A stretch of 64,000 bases of DNA from Cyanobium sp. Morenito 9A2. Its GTDB lineage: Bacteria; Cyanobacteriota; Cyanobacteriia; PCC-6307; Cyanobiaceae. Position numbers and translations under genes: made by a program. Where the stretch lies: positions 248,001 to 312,000 of the forward strand of contig NZ_JAGQBJ010000001.1 of the NCBI RefSeq assembly GCF_024345575.1, in the 5' to 3' direction. This document shows positions 34,741 through 44,137 of this stretch, one piece after another. The notes under the pieces are model-generated. The model searched no databases, was not told the DNA's origin, and saw only the letters and a program-made list of their open reading frames with translations. How positions within the stretch are numbered: position 1 is the stretch's first letter; the number at the start of each line of letters is the position of its first letter.

Positions 34741-35313
34741 ATGACCGCTTCTCTAATCCCGCCACAGCTCCGCCTCACCCTGCTACCGAATGACGTTCTG
34801 CCCGAAGGATTGAGCTGGAAGATCCTGGACGGCTACATCCGCACCGCCACCTGGGACGAGGAAGGAGAAACCATCACCCTCGGCGTCTGGGGTCCCGGTG
34901 ATTGGGTCACCGCCACCTACTCCGCCCTGCGGCCGCTTGAAATCCAGTGCCTCACCACCGTGGTGGTCGAGCAGTTCCACCCCTCGGCCGGTGATGTCGA
35001 TGCGTTCCTGCGCCGCCAGATCCAGAATCTGGAAGAGATTTTCCAGATCAACCGGATTCGCTCTGCCGATAGCCGCCTGCTCGGACTGCTCAGGTGGATC
35101 GGCAGGCGTTTTGGCCAGGTGAGCAGCCGCGGCTACCGGCTTTCACTCAAGGACATGAATCTCACCCACAAGGCCCTCGCTGATCTCTGCGGCCTCACCC
35201 GGGTGACGGTGACCAAGATGCTGAACCGCTACAAGGTGGATGGGCTACTGCAGCAGGTGAGCAAGGAGGACCTGTTCATCCCTTCCAGCGCCTTGCCACC
35301 CGTTCGGAGTTGA
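34741..35313 (+). CDS. Crp/Fnr-type regulator, CysR-like
   Basis: A 190-residue Crp-type protein without the N-terminal extension of Crp. The truncated beta-roll (ILDGYIRTATWDEEGETITLG, VWGPGDWVTATYSALRPLEI) is followed by the dimer helix RRQIQNLEEIFQINRIRSAD and a winged helix-turn-helix with KDMNLTHKALADLCGLTRVTVTKML as recognition helix. In cyanobacteria CysR, a protein of this shape, lies in the sulfate-transport cluster and activates it under sulfur limitation, which fits the position here. The start ATG is at 34741. Confidence 0.85.
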   Translation: MTASLIPPQLRLTLLPNDVLPEGLSWKILDGYIRTATWDEEGETITLGVWGPGDWVTATYSALRPLEIQCLTTVVVEQFHPSAGDVDAFLRRQIQNLEEIFQINRIRSADSRLLGLLRWIGRRFGQVSSRGYRLSLKDMNLTHKALADLCGLTRVTVTKMLNRYKVDGLLQQVSKEDLFIPSSALPPVRS

Positions 35314-35534
35314 TGCTCATGGCTCACCGCGTGATCCCTGAGCGCTACACCTTGGTGCTCAAGAATGGCCAGCTGCGGCGACACCAGGATTCGGCCACTC
35401 TGGCCCAATTCCGCTCGGATGTGCGCCTGGCTTCTTTCTGGGTCGAATCTGCCCAGCGATTGATCATCAAGAGCAGCGGATGTGATGAATCCTCGCTTGA
35501 AGCCTCTTCAGGCAAGCCCTGTCCGATGGGTTGA
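35313..35534 (+). CDS. Small hypothetical protein
   Basis: A 73-residue protein starting at the ATG that overlaps the CysR-like stop (TTGATG; alternatives at 35310 or 35319). It is soluble and mixed charge (RVIPERYTLVLKNGQLRRH, then FRSDVRLASFWVESAQRLIIKSSG). It has no family I recognise. The overlap suggests it is co-expressed with the regulator. Confidence 0.5.
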   Translation: MLMAHRVIPERYTLVLKNGQLRRHQDSATLAQFRSDVRLASFWVESAQRLIIKSSGCDESSLEASSGKPCPMG

Positions 35535-35806
35535 GGGTGCTCCAGGGTGGGTGGACTTCTTCGGATCATCATCTTTTCACTGACCATGGCGCCGGCGCGA
35601 TGGACCCACGGGCACGTGGGTCATGTCGTACCTGGGGCAGGGATTGTGGCTGGAGAGGAAGCTGGCCCATTTGCCATGGTTGGCCGCAGCGGTCGCAAGA
35701 AGGCTGATCAAAGCTTCTGATCAGCGCCATGAAAAAGGCAGCTTCAAACACACCCGATTCAGCGCCCGTCAACTTAACATCGTATTACCGCTCGCCATAG
35801 CGTTCT

Positions 35807-36835
35807 ATGTCTCGAATCGCCCCACGCGCCAACCCCCCTCTGCTCATCAGCGCAGCCGTTGGAGCCCTGGGCGTCACGGCCCTGGCCCTGCAGCTGTCAC
35901 CTTCCTCGTTCGCCAAAGTGGCCCCCGTTGCCAGCTCAGTTGTCCCTGGGGTGGCCACGCTCCCGTCCGGCTCAACCACCTTTCAGGTGCTGAGCCCTGA
36001 TCAGGCCGTCGCCGGTTTGAAATCCGGAGGATGGAAGGTGCTCGACGTACGCCCGGTGCCACCCCTCGATTACATCGGTGGCCACATTCCCGGTGCGGTG
36101 CATCTCTCCGAGCAGGCATTTCGCGGCCCCAACGGCCGTCTTCCCTTCCAGATCTGGGGCCCCACTGAACTGTCCGGATTGATCAGCCGCGCTGGCATCA
36201 GCAACAAAGACTCGGTGCTGATCTACTCCGATGGCACCAATGTGCTCGGCAGCGCCCTGGTGGCCTACATCCTCGAGAAGAGTGGTGTGCCCAGGGTGGC
36301 GATCATCGACGGAGGCCTGGGCGGCTTCAGGGCCACAGGTGCTCCCATCACCAAGGCGTTCCCCACCTTCAAGGCGGGGACGTTCAAGCCCACGGCCGTC
36401 CAGGGGCTGAACATCTCCCTCAAGGAGCTGGTTCCCTTGATTGGCAACAGGGATGTGGTGATCATCGATCCGCGGCCCAAGGCCCAGTTCGAGGGCACCG
36501 ACCAGACCTTCATTCGCAACGGCCACATCCCCGGGGCCAGGAACATCCCCTGGCAGTTGCTCACGGAGGCGAACAACCCCGATGAGGCCAAAAAGAACGC
36601 CCACAAGCTCAAGTCGATCGAGGAGTTGCGGGCGCTCTTCGTGAGTCGGGGCATCACCCCTGACAAGACCGTGATCGTCTCCTGCAGCACCGGACGAGAG
36701 GCCAGTCTTCAGTACCTCACCCTCAAGCACCTGCTCAAGTACCCCAACGTGCGCATCTACGAAGGCTCATGGACGGATTACAGCGCTTCGCCCCACCCGG
36801 TGAGGACCGGGCCAGAGCAAGCGACCTCCATCTGA
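35807..36835 (+). CDS. Thiosulfate/mercaptopyruvate sulfurtransferase
   Basis: A 342-residue protein with an N-terminal signal or anchor (ISAAVGALGVTALAL) and two rhodanese domains. The first (about 60-185) has VLDVRPVPPLDYIGGHIPGA but a Ser/Tyr loop (IYSDGTN) instead of the active Cys, as expected for the inactive domain. The second (about 205-330) has IIDPRPKAQFEG and the active-site loop VIVSCSTGREASLQY with the catalytic Cys. It transfers sulfane sulfur from thiosulfate or mercaptopyruvate to an acceptor, here probably in the periplasm. It lies just before the broken YeeE/YedE permease. Confidence 0.88.
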   Translation: MSRIAPRANPPLLISAAVGALGVTALALQLSPSSFAKVAPVASSVVPGVATLPSGSTTFQVLSPDQAVAGLKSGGWKVLDVRPVPPLDYIGGHIPGAVHLSEQAFRGPNGRLPFQIWGPTELSGLISRAGISNKDSVLIYSDGTNVLGSALVAYILEKSGVPRVAIIDGGLGGFRATGAPITKAFPTFKAGTFKPTAVQGLNISLKELVPLIGNRDVVIIDPRPKAQFEGTDQTFIRNGHIPGARNIPWQLLTEANNPDEAKKNAHKLKSIEELRALFVSRGITPDKTVIVSCSTGREASLQYLTLKHLLKYPNVRIYEGSWTDYSASPHPVRTGPEQATSI

Positions 36836-36840
36836 CGGCC

Positions 36841-36996
36841 ATGGTTTCCCCTATGGGTTCCTCCCCTCGCTTTCCCGGGCTGAACGCAGCTGCGCAGGGA
36901 GTCCTGGCGGCCCTGTGCGCGCTCGCACCCGTCCAGGCCTTCGCCTGTGACACGGGCAGCGACAGTGCCCCAGTGGCGAAGACCAAGAAGCGTTGA
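36841..36996 (+). CDS. Small secreted peptide, hypothetical
   Basis: A 51-residue frame starting at the ATG 36841, six bases after the sulfurtransferase stop, with a hydrophobic signal-like stretch (AAAQGVLAALCALAPVQAF) followed by ACDTGSDSAPVAKTKKR. Such short cationic peptides next to rhodanese genes occur in related genomes, but nothing proves that it is translated. Its stop overlaps the start of the YeeE/YedE remnant frame. Confidence 0.4.
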   Translation: MVSPMGSSPRFPGLNAAAQGVLAALCALAPVQAFACDTGSDSAPVAKTKKR

Positions 36997-37934
36997 TCCG
37001 GATTCTTGGTCGGGTCGCCCCCTGGGTCCTGGTGCGCAGCCGCTTCGGCTTCCGCTCCGGCTACCGCCGTTTGATCGCCGCGGGTGACCCCGTGGGGATT
37101 TACCCCCACTTGCCGCTGGCAGCGTTGCTGGTGCTGGCGACGGCGCTGGCATTTGGCCCTGCCTTCGGCTTCGAGCCCCAGCTGCTGCGCGTCCCCCTGA
37201 CGCTTCCCTTCCTCGGGGGGCGTTTCTGTTTGGGGTGGGCATGGTCCTGGCCCGGGGCTGTGGTACCGGCACCCTGGCCGCCACTTCCAACGGAGGTTAG
37301 GGGTGGTCCTGGCCTCACTGGGTCCGGTGGTCGGGGCGCTTCTGGGCAGCTTGCAGCGGCCGCTGCTGACCACCCAGCCCTACCTGGCCTCGCCAGTGCT
37401 CCTGGATCATCTCCCCCTGGCGGCGGCGGTGATGGTGCAGCTGGTTGTTGTTGTGGAGCTGGCCTGGGGCCTGCAGCGCTGGAGCGGAACGTGCCTGTGG
37501 TCGACGCAGCCCGCCTATGGCGGCGCGGCCTTGTTGGCGCTGGCGACCACCGGGGCCAAGGCCGCTTCACTGTTGGGTTGGAATCCGGTGAGCTCCCGAC
37601 TCTGGTCCGCCCCAGCCCGTTCGGCGCTGCTTCAGGGTGAGCGGCCCTGGTGGCTGCTGGAGCCGGTGCTGCTGGATCTGGCTGTGGTGGCGGGGGAGCT
37701 GTCCGCGGAGATCGCCATGGGCACGGTCAGTTGGCGGGGCCGTGGGCCGATCGGGGTTGCCGAGCTGGCGCGCCGTGGCGCTGGCGGTGTGCTGATGGGC
37801 TACGGGGGGCTGCTGGCCTCCGGTTGCAATGTCAATGGCTTCTTCGGTGGTGTGATGAGCTTCAGCCTGCACGGCTGGATCTGGCTGGGCGCAGCCCTGC
37901 TGGGGTCGCTACGGCGTTGCGCTGGAGCACCGGC

Positions 37935-37947
<13 letters not shown>
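36993..37947 (+). pseudogene. YeeE/YedE family permease, frameshifted
   Basis: Three frames in succession carry the parts of a YeeE/YedE (TsuA-type thiosulfate importer) protein. The N-terminal frame has FGFRSGYRRLIAAGD and a first hydrophobic helix (LPLAALLVLATALAFG). A second frame gives FLFGVGMVLARGCGTGTLAAT, the family motif with its conserved Cys, and ends at a TAG. A third, from 37303, gives the remaining helices including LMGYGGLLASGCNVNGFFGGVM, the second conserved Cys. The first break lies in a run of six G (about 37215). In context it would have imported thiosulfate for the neighbouring sulfurtransferase. Confidence 0.8.
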
Positions 37948-38948
<1,001 letters not shown>

Positions 38949-39010
38949 GGCGAAAAGACCAATGGGGCATTCTGCCCACCCGGCCAGGCCCCTGGATCGG
39001 CAATAAGTAC

Positions 39011-39028
39011 GTTTCTACGCCGTAAAAC
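39011..39028. promoter_or_regulatory. Imperfect palindrome in cysA-cysT promoter region
   Basis: GTTTCTACG-CCGTAAAAC pairs at eight of nine positions and sits between the divergent cysA (start 38948) and cysT (start 39088). It is a candidate operator for the CysR-like or Rrf2 regulator. A related sequence (TTCTA followed by TAAAACC) occurs just upstream of the ArsR gene near 42800. No binding site is proven. Confidence 0.4.
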
Positions 39029-39087
39029 CGTCGAATGAGATGGTGGCCGGTGTTACGGTCCCCGCATCTCGCGTCGCGCCCCAAGGG

Positions 39088-39948
39088 ATGGCACCGTCCA
39101 CCGCCCACCGCCGCTTGCTGCCAACCATCAAGCTGCCCAGCTGGCCCTGGCGCATCACCTGGCTGTATCTGGGGCTGGTGTTGTTCCTGCCGATCGGCGG
39201 ACTGTTGCTTAAGGCCTCCGGGATCGGCGCCGCCGATTTCTGGGCGGCCGCCACCGCTCCTGAGGCCGTGGCCACCTACAAGATCAGCTTCGGCCTGGCC
39301 CTGGTGGCCAGCTTGATCAACGGGGTCTTCGGTCTGATCATCGCCTGGGCCCTGGTGCGCAGCAGTTTCCCCGGCAAGCGGCTGTTGGATGCCCTGATCG
39401 ATCTGCCCTTCGCCCTGCCCACGGCCGTGGCCGGCCTGGCCTTGACAGCGGTTTACAGCACCAACGGTTGGCTGGGGGCGCCGTTGCTGCAGCTCTTCGG
39501 TCTGGAGGTGTCGTTCACCTGGGTGGGCGTGGGGGTGGCGATGGTGTTCATCTCCCTGCCTTTCGTGGTGCGCACGGTCGAACCGGTGCTGCGGGCCTTG
39601 GAAAGGGAGCAGGAGGAGGCCGCCTGGAGCCTCGGAGCCACCCCCACCCAGACGGTGTTCCGCGTCGTGCTGCCCCAGTTGCTGCCGGCCATCCTGGCCG
39701 GTGTCGCCCAGGGCTACAGCCGGGCTGTGGGGGAGTACGGCTCCGTGGTGATGATCTCCAGCAACGTGCCGTTCAAGGATCTGATCACGCCCACCTTGAT
39801 CGTGCAGAAGTTGGAGGAGTACGACATTCCTTCGGCCACGGTGATCGGCACGGTGATGCTGATTTTCTCCCTGTTGAGTCTGCTGGTCATCAACTTGATC
39901 CAGATCTGGGGCCAGCGCTATTCCGGAGAGTTGAAGTCGGCTGCCTGA
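39088..39948 (+). CDS. cysT: Sulfate ABC transporter permease CysT
   Basis: A 286-residue permease with six helices. Characteristic segments are DALIDLPFALPTAVAGLALTA and, for ATPase coupling, EEAAWSLGATPTQTVFRVVLPQLLPAI, then GYSRAVGEYGSVVMISSN. The ATG 39088 (preceded by AAGGGA) is preferred over the GTG at 39040. It forms the membrane pore with CysW, which follows 50 bases downstream. Confidence 0.92.
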   Translation: MAPSTAHRRLLPTIKLPSWPWRITWLYLGLVLFLPIGGLLLKASGIGAADFWAAATAPEAVATYKISFGLALVASLINGVFGLIIAWALVRSSFPGKRLLDALIDLPFALPTAVAGLALTAVYSTNGWLGAPLLQLFGLEVSFTWVGVGVAMVFISLPFVVRTVEPVLRALEREQEEAAWSLGATPTQTVFRVVLPQLLPAILAGVAQGYSRAVGEYGSVVMISSNVPFKDLITPTLIVQKLEEYDIPSATVIGTVMLIFSLLSLLVINLIQIWGQRYSGELKSAA

Positions 39949-39998
39949 GCGCCAGCCCGACTCCTGCGGATCTTTGTCCCCCTTGTTCTCCCTTGACC

Positions 39999-40901
39999 AT
40001 GAGCGTCTCCCAGGATCTCCGCCTCCAACCCCCGCCAGCTCCCGCCCCAAGCCCGGTCCACCGCGCCCCGGAGCGACCGCCATGGTCAGCGCTGCTGATT
40101 CCGTTGATCGCCTGCCTCTACGTCGGGGTGGTGATTCTGTTGCCGGCGTTGAATGTGGTGGTCGGTGCTTTCGCGAAGGGGCTGGGCACCTTCCTGGAGG
40201 TTTTCAGCGACGCCGATCTGCTCAGCGCCCTGCGCCTCACGCTGTTGGTGGCCTTGGTCGCCGTGCCCGCCAACGCCATTTTCGGGCTGGCGGCGGCCAC
40301 GGCGATCGCCCGCCGCCATTTCCGGGGCAAGGCGCTGCTGCTCACGATCATCGATCTGCCGTTCTCGATCTCGCCGGTGGTGGTGGGTCTGATGCTGGTG
40401 CTTCTCTACAGCCCCACCCATGGCCTGTTCGGGGGGCTGGTGGAGGCGAGCGGCTTCAAGATCCTGTTCTCGTGGCCCAGCATCGTCATGGCGACGATCA
40501 TCGTCAGCTTCCCGTTCATGGCCCGGGAGGTGATCCCCACCCTTGAGGAGGAGGGCTGGGATCAGGAGGAGGCGGCCCGCACCCTCGGCGCCAACGACTG
40601 GCAGGTGTTCTGGAAGGTCACCCTGCCCTCGGTGCGCTGGGCGGCGCTCTATGGCCTGATTCTCACGGCCGCCCGCTGCCTCGGGGAGTTCGGTGCGGTC
40701 GCGGTGGTGAGTGGCAACATCGCCGGCTTGACCCAGACGCTGCCCCTGTTTGTGGAAGACGCTTACAAGCAGTATCACACCGAACTGGCCTACGGGGCGG
40801 CCCTGATCCTGGCCGGTGTGGCCATTGTTTCGCTGCTCCTTAAGTTGCTGCTGGAGCGCCTGCTGGAGCAGGACAAGCAGGCGCTGCGGGCTGAGCGTTG
40901 A
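39999..40901 (+). CDS. cysW: Sulfate ABC transporter permease CysW
   Basis: A 300-residue permease with six helices, homologous to CysT. Signature parts are TIIDLPFSISPVVVGLMLVLL and the coupling loop EEAARTLGANDWQVFWKVTLP followed by LTAARCLGEFGAVAVVSGNIAG. The frame is open upstream to 39468, but the ATG at 39999 fits the family start and lies after the CysT stop. The N-terminal 25 residues are Pro-rich. Confidence 0.92.
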   Translation: MSVSQDLRLQPPPAPAPSPVHRAPERPPWSALLIPLIACLYVGVVILLPALNVVVGAFAKGLGTFLEVFSDADLLSALRLTLLVALVAVPANAIFGLAAATAIARRHFRGKALLLTIIDLPFSISPVVVGLMLVLLYSPTHGLFGGLVEASGFKILFSWPSIVMATIIVSFPFMAREVIPTLEEEGWDQEEAARTLGANDWQVFWKVTLPSVRWAALYGLILTAARCLGEFGAVAVVSGNIAGLTQTLPLFVEDAYKQYHTELAYGAALILAGVAIVSLLLKLLLERLLEQDKQALRAER

Positions 40902-40966
40902 GACATGTCATGCCGGACGTCGTACTGGGGGGACTGTGGTCCCGCTCCCGTCGCCGGGGCACCGGG

Positions 40967-41092
40967 ATGAACTGCCCCTGGCTGGTGGTCGTGGCCGGCG
41001 TGGCCTTGGGCCCCGCCGTGGGCTTCTCCCCCTGGCTGTTTCTGGCGGTTGGCGTTGGCTGCCTGCTGAGCGGTTTCAGCGAACGGGCCTGA
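40967..41092 (+). CDS. Very small hypothetical membrane protein
   Basis: A 41-residue frame beginning at the ATG 40967 after an AGG-containing stretch (gggatg), almost entirely hydrophobic (CPWLVVVAGVALGPAVG, then SPWLFLAVGVGCLLSG), forming one or two membrane helices. It follows cysW by 66 bases. It is too short for firm support. Confidence 0.35.
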   Translation: MNCPWLVVVAGVALGPAVGFSPWLFLAVGVGCLLSGFSERA

Positions 41093-41126
41093 GGGGCCGC
41101 CGCCGAGGCCTGCCCGGCGGGGCGGC

Positions 41127-41516
41127 TCAGGCCGCCGCCTCGATGATCGCGATCGTGGTGGCTTCCACCTGCCGCGCCACCTCGGCCAGCTCGGGATCAC
41201 TGGAGAGGGTGCTGAGCATCACAGCGGGGCTGACCATGGCGATCCGGGTGCGGCCGTCCTGGCGGCTCACGCTGATGCGGCAGGGGAGAGCCGTGGCCAG
41301 ATTGATGTCGGCCCGCAACACCTTGGCGGCCTGATGGGGGTTGCAGACCTCGAACACCCGGCACTGCTCGGGGAAGTCAAGGCCCTTGGAGCGCAGCGTC
41401 GCCCCCAGGTCGTGCACCGCGAGCAGCCCGAAGCCGTGGGCGGGGATGGCCGCCTCCAGGGCCGCGCAGGCCGCCTCGAAGGATTTGTCTGTGTCCCGCT
41501 GGAAAAAGGGATTCAT
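41127..41516 (-). CDS. DUF302 family protein
   Basis: A 129-residue soluble protein of the DUF302 type: KSFEAACAALEAAIPAHGFGLLAVHDLGATLRSKG, then CRVFEVCNPHQAAKVLRADINLATALPCRISV and a C-terminal helix. The Cys in FEVCNP and the P-C pair at ALPCRIS are typical of the family, which often lies beside rhodanese and TauE/SafE genes in sulfide-stress loci. That is the arrangement here, on the same strand. Confidence 0.82.
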   Translation of the reverse strand: MNPFFQRDTDKSFEAACAALEAAIPAHGFGLLAVHDLGATLRSKGLDFPEQCRVFEVCNPHQAAKVLRADINLATALPCRISVSRQDGRTRIAMVSPAVMLSTLSSDPELAEVARQVEATTIAIIEAAA

Positions 41517-41639
41517 GGGGGGAGATCAACGCAGCGGGTGCGGAACGCGGCTGGAGGCGGTGGCGGTAGGCATGGGCCGCAGGCTGGCGACCCTGTGTTG
41601 CCGTTGCCAGGCCTCGCCGCCGGTGAGCAGGGCCGCTGC

Positions 41640-42106
41640 TGACGGTTGGGGAGGTGCGGTGCCAGCCGTTGGCCGATCACCACCCCGGTGAACCGGCCCA
41701 GCAGCAGGGGCTGCAGCAGGGGCAGGTTGGCGGCGGGCCAGGGGCCCCAGCGCGGCCATGGCCACGACGCTGTTGAGGGCGATCAGCACCAGGGCGGGCA
41801 CGATCGCAAAACCGCCGCCTTCCCCGGCGATGCCCGTGAGCAGACCGATCAACACGCCCTGACTGGCCAGAGCCAGCGGAGAACCCGCCGGGCTCGGCTC
41901 CGTCGCCCCAGCGGTGGCCGTGGGCCGGGTGAGCAAGCAGGCGGCCAGCAGCGCCGCGGCGGCGAAACCCCCAGCTGCGCCGGTTAGCTCATCAGACGGG
42001 CCTTGACGAAGCTGCCGCCGATCGAGCCGCCGGCGCCGAGCACGGCGAGCAGGAAACCGATCAGGGCCCCGCCGGCGGCCAGGAGCAGCAGCACCGGGGT
42101 GATCAC
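41640..42106 (-). pseudogene. TauE/SafE sulfite-exporter gene remnant
   Basis: A GTG at 42106 overlaps the stop of the rhodanese gene and opens a 40-residue frame, LLLLAAGGALIGFLLAVLGAGGS..., that is the N-terminus of a TauE/SafE permease but ends at TAA (41984-41986). Further parts follow in other frames: GFAAAALLAACLL, QGVLIGLLTGIAGEGGGFAI and VPALVLIALNSVVAMAALG, then LLLGRFTGVVIGQRLAPHLP. The order matches a TauE/SafE protein, but large internal pieces are gone. It lies between DUF302 and the rhodanese gene, where a complete permease would be expected. Confidence 0.78.
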
Positions 42107-42627
42107 ATGGACACCCTGTTCCAGGGCATGGCGGCCAGCAGCCGGGCCATCCCGCAGAAGCCGCTGACGCCGGCGAACACGAGGCCCGCCCCCACGAAGC
42201 CACTCAGCCAGATCCAGCCCGGGGCGATGGTCTGGCTGAGGATCACTCCGAGCAGCACCAAGGAGCCAGCGGCGATCTGCACCTGGCGCATCAGGGGCAG
42301 GGGGGCGCCTTTGAGCTTGCGCAGCGGCAGGCCGGCCTGCTGCCAGGCGGGCACGCCACCGAGCAGGTCGGCCACCGGGTGGGGATGACCCTGGCGGAGA
42401 AGCTGGCTCAGGCCTTTGGCGCTGCGGTTGCCGCTCTGGCAGACCAGCACCAGGGGGCCGTGGGGCAGATCGGCCTGGGGGAGGCGCGCGAGCGGGATGT
42501 TGAGGCTGCCGCTGATGTGGCCGGAGGCGTACTCCATCGGTTCGCGCACATCAACCACCGTCACCTCGCCTGCGGCGAGCTGATCAGCCAGGTCGTGGGC
42601 GCTGAGGCGGGTGGGGGTGGTGGTCAT
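42103..42627 (-). CDS. Rhodanese-DUF2892 membrane protein
   Basis: A 174-residue protein. Residues 1-105 are a rhodanese domain with the full active site (VVDVREPMEYASGHISGSLNIPLAR and LVLVCQSGNRSAKGLSQLL, catalytic Cys in VCQSGNRS). Residues 115-165 form a DUF2892-like pair of membrane helices (AGSLVLLGVILSQTIAPGW, GFVGAGLVFAGVSGFCG). Such proteins carry sulfane sulfur at the membrane in sulfide-detoxifying operons. It is divergent from the ArsR-type regulator, which probably represses it. Confidence 0.85.
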   Translation of the reverse strand: MTTTPTRLSAHDLADQLAAGEVTVVDVREPMEYASGHISGSLNIPLARLPQADLPHGPLVLVCQSGNRSAKGLSQLLRQGHPHPVADLLGGVPAWQQAGLPLRKLKGAPLPLMRQVQIAAGSLVLLGVILSQTIAPGWIWLSGFVGAGLVFAGVSGFCGMARLLAAMPWNRVSM

Positions 42628-42727
42628 GGCAGGCGGTGGGCGCGGTGGTGGTGGGGAGGTCTTGCCCTTGAGTCGTTCGGTGAATGGGATATCAGCGCGA
42701 GACGGCGACCCTGGGCAGCTGGTATGA

Positions 42728-42753
42728 CGTTAACCGCATAAAGGCTATTAACG
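42728..42753. promoter_or_regulatory. Inverted repeat upstream of ArsR/rhodanese
   Basis: CGTTAA (42728-42733) and TTAACG (42748-42753) are exact reverse complements 14 bases apart, in the intergenic region between the divergent rhodanese (start 42627) and ArsR-type (start 42813) genes. It is a plausible ArsR operator, overlapping an AT-rich promoter stretch. Only the symmetry is seen. Confidence 0.45.
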
Positions 42754-42812
42754 CAAGTTGTTACCGATCGCATGGGGAAGGCATAATGCTTCTAGCGTCA
42801 TAAAACCTTCCA

Positions 42813-43160
42813 ATGCGCCGATCCGCCGCGGGCGCCCCACCCAGCCCCCAGCTCCTGGAGGAACTCAGCCAGTTCTTCCGGCTGCTGGGCGAGCCGGCCC
42901 GGCTGCAGCTGCTCTGCCAGCTCAAGCACCAGGGGCCCATGGATGTGGCCTCCCTGATCGAGGCCACGGGGTTCAGCCAGTCCCACATCAGCCGTCAGCT
43001 GGGGCAGTTGCAGCGCGCCGGCCTGGTGCGTTCGGTGCGCGAGGGCACACGGCTCACCTATGGGGTCGCCGACCCGCTGGTGCATGAGCTCTGCAACCTG
43101 GTGCAGGGGCATCTCAAGCAAAAGCTGGAGCAGCAGCTGCGGCTGCTCCAGGCGAGCTGA
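42813..43160 (+). CDS. ArsR/SmtB-family regulator (BigR/SqrR-like)
   Basis: A 115-residue winged-helix repressor: LLGEPARLQLLCQLKHQGPMDVASLIEATGFSQSHISRQLGQLQRAGLVRSVREGTRLTYG in three blocks, the standard ArsR helix-turn-helix and wing. It has a Cys in LQLLCQL at the position of the first sulfide-sensing Cys of BigR/SqrR, and a second Cys in HELCNLVQ. The divergent rhodanese-DUF2892 gene and the TauE/SafE remnant suggest it senses reactive sulfur species. No metal-binding His cluster is seen. Confidence 0.78.
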   Translation: MRRSAAGAPPSPQLLEELSQFFRLLGEPARLQLLCQLKHQGPMDVASLIEATGFSQSHISRQLGQLQRAGLVRSVREGTRLTYGVADPLVHELCNLVQGHLKQKLEQQLRLLQAS

Positions 43161-43196
43161 CGCGCTCACTCCTCTGGTTGCGCCAGGATTCGGGCC

Positions 43197-43634
43197 ATGG
43201 CTGACCAACCTGCGCTCACCCTGCTGTTCGACGGGGCCTGTCCCCTCTGCCGCCGGGAGGTGGACAGCCTGCGCTCCCGCGACCTAGGCCGGGGGCTGAT
43301 TCGTTTCGTCGACATCGATGCCGCCGACTACGACCCCTCGGCCCATGGCGGCATCAGCTACGGCGAAGCGATGGGCAGCATGCGCGGGCTCGCCGCCGAC
43401 GGCCGCGTGATCAAGGATGTGGCCGTCTTCCGGGAGGCCTACCGGCTGGTGGGCCTGGGCTGGCTCTACGCTCCCACCGCCTGGCCGCTGATCGCACCCG
43501 TGGTGGACGCGCTCTATGCCCTCTGGGCCCGCTGGCGGCTGCGGCTCACCGGCCGGGGCGAGCTGCAGGGCCTCTGTGATCGGCGAGCGGGGCGCTGCGG
43601 AGCAGGGGGATCAAGCGAGGTGGCCGCCGGGTAG
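43197..43634 (+). CDS. DCC-family thiol-disulfide oxidoreductase (DUF393)
   Basis: A 145-residue protein with the DCC signature LLFDGACPLCRREVDSLRSRD, a putative redox CxxC with the conserved Asp, then FVDIDAADYDP, GSMRGLAADGRVIKDVAVFREAYRLVGLGWLYAPT and PVVDALYALWARWR. The family is thought to use a thioredoxin-like redox pair. The gene begins 37 bases after the ArsR gene on the same strand. Confidence 0.85.
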   Translation: MADQPALTLLFDGACPLCRREVDSLRSRDLGRGLIRFVDIDAADYDPSAHGGISYGEAMGSMRGLAADGRVIKDVAVFREAYRLVGLGWLYAPTAWPLIAPVVDALYALWARWRLRLTGRGELQGLCDRRAGRCGAGGSSEVAAG

Positions 43635-43709
43635 GTGGTGTTGCTGTTAAGCAACTCAAAGCCCCCTTGGGATGTCATCAGGCAACATCCCTGCCAACGT
43701 CCGCTGCCC

Positions 43710-44051
43710 ATGGCCAAGGCCAGCCCCATCGTTCGGCATCCCGCCGCGGCCCTGGAGCAGAGCCTGGAACGCCTGGGCCGGAACATCCGCACGGCCCGGC
43801 TGCGGCGCGGCTGGCGCCTGGAGGATGTGGCGGAGCGCCTGGGGGTGACGCGCTACACGGTGGCTGATGTGGAGAAAGGCAAGCCCGGCACCTCCGTGGC
43901 GGCCTATCTGGGGGCGCTCTGGGCCCTGGGGTTGCTCGATCAGCTGGCGGAGGTGGCCGATCCGGACCTTGATGAGGAAGGCAAAGCTCTGGAGGGGGCC
44001 CGCAGCCCGAAGCAGGCCCCGCGCCGCCGCCGTCTTGACGACAACTTCTGA
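43710..44051 (+). CDS. XRE-family regulator
   Basis: A 113-residue protein with an XRE helix-turn-helix at residues 20-75 (LGRNIRTARLRRGWRLEDVAERLGVTRYTVADVEKGKPGTSVAAYLGALWALG in blocks), resembling the antitoxin half of HipBA-type systems. The C-terminus is acidic, then basic (APRRRRLDDNF). The start ATG 43710 fits the domain. No HipA gene follows; the next genes are the MntA-HepT pair, on the same strand. Confidence 0.78.
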   Translation: MAKASPIVRHPAAALEQSLERLGRNIRTARLRRGWRLEDVAERLGVTRYTVADVEKGKPGTSVAAYLGALWALGLLDQLAEVADPDLDEEGKALEGARSPKQAPRRRRLDDNF

Positions 44052-44137
44052 CCAGGGCGGCTGAGCAGGAGTGCTTCGTCTCCGTGGTGCTGCCTGACCA
44101 CAGGCAACCACCTGAAGTCCTCGGCCAGAATGCGCGC

